This document shows positions 47,335-58,371 of a stretch of 64,000 nucleotides of DNA, piece after piece (within the stretch, counting starts at the first letter, position 1; every line of letters starts with the position of its first letter). A program made the translations under genes and the position numbers. A model generated the notes under the pieces. That model searched no databases and was not told the origin of the DNA. It saw nothing but the letters and a program-made list of their open reading frames with translations. This DNA is from Hypomyces perniciosus (lineage: Eukaryota > Ascomycota > Sordariomycetes > Hypocreales > Hypocreaceae): contig SPDT01000002.1 in NCBI GenBank assembly GCA_008477525.1, positions 2,232,001 through 2,296,000 of the forward strand, in the 5' to 3' direction.

Positions 47335-47950
47335 ATGGACAAGAACCCGCGCGCCCCAGCTCGAGAGACGGTGTCCGCAAGCCACCAAAGGTATCAAAGA
47401 CCAAGCCCAGTCAATCTGCCGGTCACAAAGTGACCACTGTCCGAGATATTCCGCAGCTATACTGGCACGCCCCCCAGCTAGTCAGAAGCAATTCAAGCAC
47501 TCGACGCTACGTCATCCGATATCCAGCGACGAGGTCCCGAACCCTTGATTTACAGGCGATAGATACCCATATCCTAGTCCCAACCCTCCGGATCTTGCTG
47601 TCAAAGCTTGAAAAGTACATGAGCATGGTATAGGTACAAAATAGAACCCAATCACATCTTTCTGATCAAGTGGCAGGGCTATCCCGGTTGGTCATAGTCC
47701 TTGGACGTTTGGAGTGGGCCAAACCAGCCTGGGATGCCAAGAAGAAAGAATAGTACTCTGCTATGAGTGGCATATTCAAATTTATTGAAGTCAACATCAG
47801 TCGTAAGGAGGTCGAATGAGATTAAGAGACTAGGTACTATCATGGCAAAGGCAAATTTCATCGTTGAGAAATCATGTGCAGATATGAGGAAGCACATGGT
47901 AAGATGGATGAAGCAGATGCTTCTCTCTCATGGAAGCTTATCATAAGATG
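47335..47950 (+). pseudogene. Decayed tandem duplicate of the upstream coiled-coil gene
   Basis: The DNA before ATG 47335 repeats the CT-rich leader and MD start of the gene at 45817. Translation in shifting frames gives YWHAPQLVRSNSSTRRYVI, matching YWHAPQLIGANATARSYVT, then LRILLSKLEKYM matching LRAKLRKYVDLM. Further on, SAMSGIFKFIEVNISRKEVE matches NAMQLMFNFLEPQLIRSEAE. Frameshifts, in-frame stops and internal deletions (for example most of the low-complexity region) rule out a functional product. The damage is ordinary drift, not the CpA-to-TpA pattern of RIP. Confidence 0.8.
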
Positions 47951-49055
47951 AAGGGTGTGGATCCCTCAACCAAGGAGGCATGCGAGCTTAGACAGGGGTC
48001 CTTCTGGCCGGTGGATCACTGGGACGAATACGAGGATACCTGTGTTTACAAGGTGTGAGTTTCGTTGGATCGGGCCATCCAGTGATTGACGTCTGGTAGT
48101 AATCGTGGTAGTGTAGGAATCTCTTTCCTTGCGTCCTTTCCATAGTAGAACTTCAGGGAGAGAAGACACCTCAAGTTGAGAGCAATCTGCTTTGGGCAAA
48201 CAACCATCGTCATTTCATGGAGAATTCATTATGTCCGCCAGTGATATGCAAATAGACTTGCAATTAGTATAAGCATTTATCCCTATGAGTACATAAATTT
48301 ATGCCTTAACCCGTTCTATGTTCTATCACCTTGTCGCTGCACGAATTGTGCGTGGCTCCGCATTGTTTGCGGCTCATCCCGCCAAGGCCCCTTGTGGTGC
48401 ACTCAGCCTGATTCAACCCTCCCTCCCAATTCTGAATATAGCGTCACGGACCAAAATGCTCGTCCTCATTTCCTCGAGGCCTGACCGAGCCCGTTTGTCT
48501 GATATGAAAACTACACCTCCTGATTGCTTTTCACAGAGTTCGTTATAAGTGACAGTGACATCCACTCAATGTGGTGATGAGCTGAGAGATTGTCTCAAAA
48601 ATGACATCAACCATCTGATTGCAGCCATTTAATTCAGGCCAAGTTTTGTTCTCCGACAATCAATGAGTGGTCTGACTGCATGTATTATGTTGCACTGCAG
48701 TCTGCACTCTGCAGGTAAGAGCGGCCTGTTTCGTCCACCTCTATGCGTTACTCCATCAAAAGTTCTAATTTCCTTGATTCAGGGTTGCATGGACTCAACT
48801 CTCTACATGCCAAGTGTGTGCTTTGGCCAAAGAGAGCCTGAGGAGATATATTACTTTCATGAGGGCATGTGGTCACTGATGATTGGACTGACCTGTGTGG
48901 CCTGGTCTGACATAAGTTCCTGTAGGTAAGAAGACACAACTCCGATCACTGCATCAATGCTACGCCATAGGGATCGTGGGTGTGAAAAACATCGGCTTTT
49001 TTGGACTAGAGACTGAGAGTATGTCCTATCCAACTGTCATTTCGACTTCGCTCGG
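47951..49055. other. Non-coding interval left of the split hydrolase gene
   Basis: No gene is supported. Short frames on both strands lack domains. Confidence 0.4.
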
Positions 49056-49153
49056 TCATGAACGCGGGAGAACCTCATCCAAAAACTCAATCTGCGCTTT
49101 AATGATCTCTACAGCGCCATTTCCGAGATAAATGTCAAAACTTCCTCTGTCTG
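49056..49153 (-). pseudogene. Alpha/beta-hydrolase, C-terminal fragment cut off by the LINE insertion
   Basis: Minus-strand translation gives DRGSF followed by DIYLGNGAVEIIKAQIEFLD and a stop at 49056, a typical C-terminal end of a dienelactone-hydrolase-like protein. The other side of the LINE, at 62139 upward, ends in the same reading with YIVPDKGSF. The shared PD(R/K)GSF is the 17-bp target duplication translated. The two pieces were therefore one gene before the retrotransposon landed. Confidence 0.85.
49137..49153. repeat. 17-bp target-site duplication of LINE B (left)
   Basis: AAAACTTCCTCTGTCTG, matching 62139-62155 except for one C/T difference of the RIP type. Confidence 0.9.
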
Positions 49154-51270
49154 CAGCTCCCCTCCTACATCTACAGGTACCCCTACCTTAGGTGCCTACT
49201 TATAGTAAAAATCACCACCTCTTAACTAGCTACCAAAAAAATACCCTTAAATCCCCCCCCTCGCCCTTCCTGGGCCCCTTAAGCAAGATAGTAACCGCCT
49301 CTATCCTCTTAGACGCCTAACCTACCTAAATCACCACTACCGCCAGGCTAGCAATAAACCCCTAAAACCAAAAAAAAGCTACCTTAGCTCTCCTAGATAT
49401 TGCAAACCTATTTACGCTGCCTATTACACTTAAAAAGCGCCTAATTAAAAAAGTCTACTTTAAAAACGCTAAAGCCTTAAAAATTAACTTTAGCAATAAA
49501 ACCCTTAAACTTAGCCTTAAAGGAATAGCTAGTTTATATAAACCTTTTAATATATCTCTTTATAGCTGCCTAGTAAAATAGTATATAAAAGAAAAGGAAA
49601 TTAAAAATACCTATAAAAAAGTATTATTAAATACTTTTAAAGCTATTAATATTTACATTACTATATTTAAAGGGAAATATTATAAAGCTGCTACTTTATA
49701 GATTGCAAAAGCCTTTTAAAAATCTTTTATTAACTTTACTGCTACCTAGCATTATAAGCTAAAAGGTATCTTAACCCTTAAAAAATCAGGCATTAATAAT
49801 AATAATATTTAATATCCTAGGGCTATAAAAAAATAAACTCTTACTAGCCTATTTAACCCTATAAGCTTTACCCTATTAAATAAAAATAGCCTGCTTTTAT
49901 TTATTAGTAAATTAAGCAAAGGCCTTATAATATTTTATATTAAAGCAGTTAAGTAAAGGACTTATCCTATAAAACTCCCTTTTACCTTTAAACCTAATAG
50001 CGCAAAATAAAATTAAAATAAACCTATTAATAAATTAATAAATATTAAAAAGAATAATAAAAAAAGAGATAATATAATTAATATTAATAATAAAGTTTTC
50101 CTTTAAATCCCTTTAAATTATAGTTAAAGGAAAATCTTAGCTATAAATATTAAAAATAAAATTATTTAAATATATAATATAAACTATATAAATATTATTT
50201 ATATATAAAAGGTATATTCCAGCTTTATATTATAAATTAAAAATTATAATATATAAATAAAGCTATTTTTTTTAAATTAATATTTACTAGAAAAACAAAA
50301 AAATTAAAAAAAGCAGAAAATTAATAAACTTTTATAGTATAAAGAGTCCCCTGCTATTATATTAACACTAAAGGGACCTACCCTATAGACTTTATAATCG
50401 CTATTAAGGCTTAATTTTAGGCTAAATCTACTAACCCCTTTACTATATATAAACTATTTTAATATAGTAAAACAATTAACTCCTAGAACTAGATTATCTT
50501 TTTCCGGGGAAAGATTAAACCTAGCTTTAAACTATTCAAATACTCTGCCCCTATAAAATAGCTAACCTTAAAGGTATAAATTATTTAATACAAATACTGC
50601 CTAAACTTCTATAATCCCAAAGCTTATAACTATATAAAATACTGCAAAAAATATAGTAAACTATTATATAAAAAGTATATAAACCTTAAATAATATATTA
50701 ACTATAATAGATTTTACTTATTTATAGCACTAAACTATATAGTATATTTAAAGCGTAAAAATAATAAGATTAAACAGCCTATTAAAGATTAACTTTAAGT
50801 TATCTAGAAACTTAAAATAACTGAGTTTATTAAAATATACTTAAATACTAGTATAGACAGACTTAAAGTAATCCTTTAAAAGATAACCTAAAATAAAGAC
50901 ACCTATATTTATACTTATTCTGCAAAAGCTGCAGGAGTAATATAAAACCTATATATAAAGGGCACTTTTACTTTAGCCCTTTAAAGCTAGGATAAAAAGC
51001 CTGCCGCAAATAACAGTAAAAGTAAGTCAATCCCTTCCGCCTTAGTAAAGAGCTCCTTTATACCTTAACTTATAGGCCTTATAAACCCTTATCTAAGCCA
51101 GACTCCCGCCTTATCGCAGCTAATACCAGGAGTTTTAATAAAGTCCTTTATCTATATCCTATTAAACGCCCTATCCCTATTAAAGTCAGCTATTTAAATC
51201 GCTAATAATAATATTAATATAGATATTAAATAAATAATACGCCTTCGTAATTAAACTGCTAAAAATATAG

Positions 51271-51536
51271 TGTAGCGGAGCGCGGCATGGCTATGTGGAG
51301 CATAGAGAGATAGGAAACGAAGCTTGATTCTATGAAAGAGAATATGCCGTAGTGGCCTCGCTATATATACACATAGCTAACACAAAGAAAAAGCTGTATG
51401 CAGGCGCTTTATAAGCGCCTGCATAGTCTAACACATCGCTTATGCGATGTATATATCAGCTCGTATCTGCTTATATAGCAGATAAAAGCTCCCTAGCGCT
51501 AATAAACAGTAAGGCCCCAGCCTACTTAACCCAATA
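51271..51536 (-). repeat. LTR of the Copia element (3' LTR in element orientation)
   Basis: 266 bp, direct repeat of 58106-58371, and the less RIP-damaged copy (it retains CATGGCTATGTGGAGCATAG where the other has TA changes). Confidence 0.93.
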
Positions 51537-51949
51537 CACCCCCCAGTTAATAAGGCTATTCCCAATACCTCATTAACTGCTACTCTAGCCTATCTATAGT
51601 GTTATAACTAACTGGCCGCGCTCCTAGAGCCTCTTTTACTTAATCAGAAGCTCCTCATTATAAACACGTATCGATATTCTGTTATAGAGGTAAAAAGAAT
51701 ATAAGCGCCATAGCTATTATTATTCTGTGACAATAGGAAGTTGAACAATAAAGCTCCCAAACAGGTAAATCGGTCCTAAACAGCTAGAATAGGTATATTA
51801 GCTGCCCCCCCGGCCCTTATTCCTCGCTCTTCTTCTTCAGTCATCAACATCATCATCATCAACATCAACAACAACATTAACAGCAACATAGCCCCCGCTA
51901 TAAGTATCACGCTTCCGACTAATTCCCTTCGCGCTGCGTATTTATTAGC

Positions 51950-52830
51950 TGACAGCGAAACCGCAGAAGAAGAATACCTCGTCGGTGAAGCGTGGTCGTG
52001 GTCGCCCCCCGAAGGTGGCTCGTCGCGGCGTTGGTCGCTCGGCTGGCCGAGCGGCCACGCCTGTTGCTGCTCCTGCGCCGGCTGGTCCCGGCCGGTCCAG
52101 GCGTGCTGCGGCTGTTGCCGCTCTTGACGTGCGCTTAGCTGCTGTTCGTGAAGCACGCCTCGCTGCTGAGGCAGCTTCATCCTCGTCTTTGTCGGCTCCT
52201 CCTCCTGCTGCTGCCGTCCCGGCCCCTGCCCCCGTCGCTGCTGCTGCTGCTAAGGCTGCTCCCGCCGCTGCCCCTGCTGCTGTACCGTTATCCCCTCTTT
52301 ATAAGGGTTATCTAAAGTCGGCAATCGCCGGCAAAAGAGACTTCTCCTAGTGTATTTCCGTCGCCTGCTCTCGGCAGTGCGCTGCTTACTTCAGTAGTAA
52401 TCACTAATATACCCCCTAATAAACTCCTTTTTAACTTGCCTATATTACTCTATCTAATTATATACTCTATAATCGTTCAGTACTTATACCGATTATATGC
52501 CGGCTCTTTTAAGCTATAAATAAGGAGGATAACCAAGTAAATATACTCTCCTTTCTTTATACACTCACAAGCTTATATAATTAAATAGCAACCTAGTATA
52601 AAAAGGCATTGCGCCTTTAATTTAACCTATTAAAGGAGGAGAACTCGGTTTACCTTAAAGAGGCTACTGCCTTAAGCAGCAGCGACAATAATAATAACGC
52701 CCTTTACGCGCAAGCGCGCAAGGGCTAGAAAGCTTTTAGAGAATAGTTATTGCAGTAATAAGATATGCCTTTATAGCTAGCGGCCTATAAGCCAGAATTA
52801 ACTGGTTTCCTATATTTTTATATATTCTAT
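51950..52830 (+). pseudogene. Antisense accessory reading frame with AT-hook inside the Copia element
   Basis: On the plus strand, opposite to pol and between pol and the LTR, a frame reads LTAKPQKKNTSSVKRGRGR then PPK, where KRGRGRPPK is a canonical AT-hook. It continues through an Ala/Pro/Val-rich low-complexity region (PAPAPVAAAAAKAAPAAAPAA) to KGYLKSAIAGKRDFS and a TAG at about 52348. The frame then continues in a coding-like way with stops mainly at presumed Gln codons (FNL..KEENSVYLKEATALSSS, later LAAYKPELTGFLYF) to about 52830. The open core is 51985-52350. It may be a captured host gene or an element-encoded extra protein that binds AT-rich DNA. No family is recognised. The GC-rich core has largely escaped RIP. 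Confidence 0.55.
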
Positions 52831-52899
52831 TCTAGTAATTATATATCTATTAAGTTTAATAGTACTTTAAAGTACTTAAAGTGCTACTATAATAAAGCT

Positions 52900-55800
52900 T
52901 TAATAAGCCTATTAATAGGTATAAAGTTAATAGAAAAATAGGAAACTGTAAATAATCTTTTCTAGTATTCCTGCTAAAGTTATATATTTTATATATTAAT
53001 ATAATACAGGTAAGTATTAATTTATATACTTTCTCTAATTATAAAATATATAGTTAATTAATTATTATAATTAATATTCTAATTAGCGCTAAGGTTAAAT
53101 TTTATTTCCTAGAAAAAGCAATATAAACTTATAGCCTCCTTTACTATTTAAATAAAGGCAAGCAGCTTAGCTTTTATTATAAATATACTAACAGTACTTT
53201 AATATATTGCATTTTATAGGATAAGGCCTAAGAAAAGTATAATAAAATACCCTTAAAATAATCTTTAAATATCTATATTATTAGCGAAAAAAGTATTACT
53301 TAAAGCAGTTAAAACCTATATTTCTCCTCTCCTTTTATATTAAAAAGCTAAAAAACACTATATATATAAATAGCAGATTAGCTAGTTAACTGCTTTAAAG
53401 TATTCTTTACTAAGGTTAATTAAAAACTGTAATAAAGCTAAGGCGCTATAAGCTATATTAGGCCTTATTATAATAGCTATATAAAGCACTAATCCTATTT
53501 TCTTTTAATATATTTTAATAGTTGCTTTTAAAGCTTGCAATATACTTTTCTAAAGTTCTATAATCAGTATTAGAATTATAAAAAGCTATATTCTTTTATT
53601 AAGCCTAAATCGTTTTACAATTTTCTTAAAATAGGTTTTATAAGAAAGGTATATCCTATACTTTATATAGTTACAGGTAATCTTAATCCTTAAAAACCAC
53701 TATATATTTCCTTTACTATAAAGCTTATACTTTACTTTTAAAGTATTTAATAGTTTAATATAAAGAGCTTTATCGTTACAATAATATATAATTAAAATAT
53801 TATTTATATAGAATACAATAAAGATTTTCTAAGCTTTATTATAAAAGAGACAGGGCTTTTTAAAGCTTAAGATTAACCTTTATTGCCTTAAGGTTAAAGA
53901 TAGTTTATTAAACTATAGCTTTAGCGAGTCTTTTAAGCTATATAAAGCTTTCGCGAGCTTTAAATAGATATTTGGCTATTTAAAACCCTTAAAGAGCTTA
54001 TATATAACTGGTTTCGAGTTCTTATCCTTTAAAGTATTAAAAAAAGCATTTTTAATATTATACTACTTTAACTTAAAGTTAAATTTTACTATAAAAGCAA
54101 TAAATATATAAAAAGAATACGCTATTAATATAGCTGTATATATATTCTTTATAGTAAAGCGCTTTTATAAATCCCTGCAGACTATAAAATAAGCTTTATA
54201 GTATTCTAGATTTCCATTTTAATTAAACTTATAAGTAAAACCCTAATATACTAATAGTAGCTTTATTATCGCCTTTAAATATAATATCTTTTACTAGGTT
54301 CCTTTTATATATAGAGAGTTAATTTTATTATATATAGTTTATTTAAACCTATCTTTAAGTAAATATTTTATAAACTCTTTTTAGTCTTTTAGTAATTTTA
54401 CTAAATCCTCCTAGTAAACAGTTAATTTATTAAAAGCTATACTTTTTTAAAAAGAAGATTTTTAGTCTATTACTATATTAAAAATAATAAATACTATTTC
54501 TGCATTTTTTAATTTATTATTTATTAACTTTTATTAATTAAGCAGCAGTTAATAGAATATTAAACTAAAAAGCCTAGTAATTATTAAATATATACTAAAC
54601 TTATTATCTTTAAAAGCAGTGCTTAAAGTATATATCTTAATCCTATATACTAGGAGATATTTATTAGCCTTTTTTACAGGTTACTTCCTTTAAAGTCTTA
54701 AGCTCCTGTAAATATTAACTACTGCTTTACTGCTTAAAGGATTATTAACTGGTATTTCTTTAAAAGTTTACTCTTTTTTTATAGAAGTAGGCGAGTCTTT
54801 TATATACTAGTCTACTTCCAGCTTTAATAGACTATCCTCCTTTATTAGGTTATATACCTTTAATATATAAAGCTATTCTTTTACTATATTTTACTTTATA
54901 AAAGGGGATAGGTTACTCGCTAAAGTATTGCCTAAGGTTCCTATTAGCGCGCTAGTATTATCTATAAAGATTAACTATTCTAGGGTAGCCTTTAGTATTT
55001 AAAGACTAAAAGGTCTTTCTAGGTGCACTAATAGTTTACTTAAAGCGTTTATTAAACTATTTCTAATACTCTATACCTTTACTACCCTTAAAAGTATACT
55101 TTTTTCTTTTATATTACCTATAAAGGTATTCTTTACTGCAGGAATATATATAGGGAAAAGTTTAAATTCCAGTTTATTTTCTTTAACTTTATTAAACAGT
55201 TTATTTAACTCAGCTATAAACAGCTTATTTGCAATCTCTTTATTACTATTAAAAAAGCTAATTTTATTAAATTATATATTCTTTATAATAATTACCTTTA
55301 TTAAACAGGGTAATTAAATATAATATATATTATTTATAATATAGCTAATAAGATATTTAATTAGCCCCTTAGGCTTAATTTTAAATTCTTTTTTTTTCTA
55401 GCCAGCTTTGCGGTCTCTGTTAAATATATAGGCGCAGTAGCTATATATATAAAGACTGCTTTAATTTAGCTATAGGTCTGTAAAAGGCTCCCTTATTAAA
55501 AAGGGCGCAAAGTCGCGGAACTATTACTTTAATTTATTAATAGGTAATATTATATTAAGGCTGTATATAGGACTTATATTAATAATATATGCTACAGCTC
55601 TTGCGCTCTTAGGCTATAAGTCAGTTAAGAGACCTGCAGCTTCTAGTATTTTAATTAACTTATTTATAACTTCTTAACCTGCCTATTCTAAAGCGCTATT
55701 CGGCTTATATATATAGGAAAGGGCAAGCTTTAAGATAATACCCTTTATATTAACCTAGATCTAGAAGTATAATAAGCTTTTAACTGCAATTATAGCTTTT

Positions 55801-57950
55801 TTATTATCCTGCCTAAAGAAGTATATAAAGATATTATATTATATCTTTACTATACTTATAAAATTAAAAAAAGTATTAAAAACAGTTTTTTTATTCTTTA
55901 TTTAATAAAAGGCATATATATAGCTATATAGCGTATTCTTTTTTAAGCACTAGAAGCCAGTTATCCTTATTATAGCCCTTAAAATAGTCTTAAAGATCTT
56001 AGTGCACTTTAAAGAATAGTCTTAATACTTATTTATTAAATAGTCTACAAGAAATAACCTATTTCGTATATATAAAAGTATAAGCCTTATATTCTATATA
56101 TATAATTCCCTTAATATATATATTCTTTGTATTTCTTATAAACGCTTTAAATGCTTTTAGGCCTAAATATCTTAATTATAAATGCCAGAGCTATTTAAAG
56201 TTATATTATAGTATTAAGGGATTATATATTAGTCTTCTCTTACTTTTTAATACTATATAAATACTATAGTTTATATTAGGAAGAATAAAAAGAGCTGTTA
56301 AGCTGCTTAATATAGTATATTCAAGGATAAGGGCAATATAAAGCAATAGGGGCTTATATTAAAGAAATAGAAGATTATACCTATACTTTACCTTCCCTAT
56401 AATAGTATTTAAACTGGCTATATTAGTGTAAAGTATATTATTATACCCTATTAACTAAATCCCTACTTTCTAAAATTTTAATAAAAATATAATATTAATA
56501 TAAAATCCTTTAACTATAGCTATATTTAAAAGCTTAATAAAGCGCGTTATCTTTTAATATAAATTATAGCAAGTATCTTTTAATAGATAATAACCTCTTT
56601 TAATTATTAGATAGCTAGCTCCTTTTACTTTAATATAATCCTTTTTTATATTTAGGATAAAAAAGCTAAGAATAAAGTAATTCCTGCTATTTATAAAATA
56701 AATAGTATTATATATATTAAAAAGGGTACTTTAAAAAAGGCAGTAAAGTATATTCTATATATTAATATATATTAATATACTTATCGAGTATACTGTAAAG
56801 CTTATATTTTCTTTATTAATTAAGTCCAGGGAAATTAAAGCAGCTATAATAGTTAAGGCTATTCCTCCCTATACTAGGGCAATAAAGTTAATACCCCTTT
56901 TACTAAACTTCTTGCAGGTAACCTGCCATTTATCTTTTTACAGGCGCGCGTAAATCTCTATATCTTATTTAAGCGTAAAAGTATACTTCCCTTTCTTATT
57001 AAGCCTTCCAGTAAACGCAGTATATACTTTACTATAGTTATTTAAAGGCTAAGTATACCTTTTAAGTCTATAAAGGCACTCTTTATTAACAAGAGGCTTT
57101 AAGTATATATTGCTATTGCCTAATATATTATTAAAGCGGTTATTAAGTATTATATAAAAGCTATAAATATAATTCTCTATATTTTTTAAAGTATTTAAAA
57201 AAAGTTATTTAAATTAATTAAAGGAGAAGATTTTATTTATTTTACTACTCTTAATCAGGCTATCTATATAGTATAAGTAGTAGGCAGTAAAGCTTAAAGT
57301 AAAGTATACTTTAATAGTTTTAAGGAAAGCTATTTAAGAAGCTATTCCTATAACCTCTAAAAGCTTATACTTTACTGCACTCGCGTAAATACACGCCTAA
57401 TAGGTATATTATACTTTTAGCCTAATATTCCCGCACTCTGCTTTATATAGTATATATTAATAGGATAAATATACTTCCTTATATATTATATCCTCGCAAG
57501 GAGCTAGTTAATCTTTAAGCTTTTTAACAATTTAGTAAATAATAAACTTAACGTTAAAGTCTTTATTATTATTATAGGCTACTCTAGTAGTAATAGAGGC
57601 TAAAGCTGCAGTTTTAAGGTTTATTAAAGCTAAAATATAAATGCTAGAATTAACTGTCTTCTAGATCTAATTTAGGATTGTATCGCTAGCTTTCCTTTTC
57701 TCTTTATTTAAGGTAATATTAAACTAGTGCTCTTAAAGTATACTATTATAGTAAATAAAGATATTTACTGTAAAGGCATTAGGATTAAACTCTTATACTA
57801 TATATTCTTTTACTTCTATTAAAGTAGGTAGCTTAATAGCAGGGAAATAGTTATTTAGCTAATTAAGGAGATTAAGATTAAACCTGTTTTAGACCCTAGC
57901 AGTAGTTATATAGTTGGTTAAAATAGTAATCCACTTAATCTACTAGACTA
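52900..57950 (-). pseudogene. Copia gag-pol, RIP-degraded
   Basis: Minus-strand translation around 53600-53900 gives KIFIVFYINNILIIYY, the RIP form of FYVDDILIAY. The catalytic box lies at 53799-53810, where two Asp codons became Asn. It is followed by KALYIKLLNTLKVKYKL and WFLRIKITCN (from WFLGIKITRN), the Copia reverse-transcriptase signature order. Gag should lie toward 58 kb. Stops interrupt every few dozen codons, so no product is possible. Limits are approximate. Confidence 0.8.
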
Positions 57951-58105
57951 TTGATTTTAGCTTTATAAAAGCGATATCCTTTACGCTATTTATTATAAAA
58001 GATAGCTTTAGCAGCTTAAAGGTAAGGGTAAAGGGTATAAAGAGAGATATAATATTAAAGTAGAAGTTTCTAGTAACTCTAATAGTTACTACCTAGGCTT
58101 ATAAC

Positions 58106-58371
58106 TGTAGCAGAGCGCGGCATAGCTATATAGAGTATAGAGAGATAGGAAACGAAGCTTGATTCTATAAAAGAGAATATGCTGTAGTGGCCTCACTATA
58201 TATACATATAGCTAATATAAAGAAGAAGCTGTATACAGGCGCTTTATAAGCGCCTGCATAGTCTGACATATCGCTTATGCAATATGTGTGTTAGCTCGTA
58301 TCTGCTTACATAGCAGATAAGAGCTCCCTAGCGCTGATAAGCAGTAGGGCCCCGGCCTACTTAACCCAATA
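58106..58371 (-). repeat. LTR of the Copia element (5' LTR in element orientation)
   Basis: 266 bp, direct repeat of 51271-51536, and the more RIP-damaged copy. Confidence 0.93.

Larger units (their letters stand above)
51271..58371 (-). mobile_element. Ty1/Copia LTR retrotransposon, 7.1 kb, RIP-degraded, nested in LINE B
   Basis: Two 266-bp direct repeats (51271-51536 and 58106-58371) bound the element. TATAG flanks it on both sides (51266-51270 and 58372-58376), a perfect 5-bp target duplication. The orientation is minus: read that way the LTR begins T(G/A)TTGGGTTAAG, with the G now mutated, and ends GCTACA. Pol lies on the minus strand. All differences I see between the two LTRs are transitions, as RIP would produce. 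A block near the 3' LTR (in element orientation), about 51950-52400, stays GC-rich. Confidence 0.92.

Noticed and set aside
51776..52180. 134-codon minus-strand frame with a Leu/Met-rich stretch
   Set aside because: It is the shadow of the GC-rich plus-strand AT-hook frame, and its hydrophobic run comes from an imperfect CATCAT repeat.
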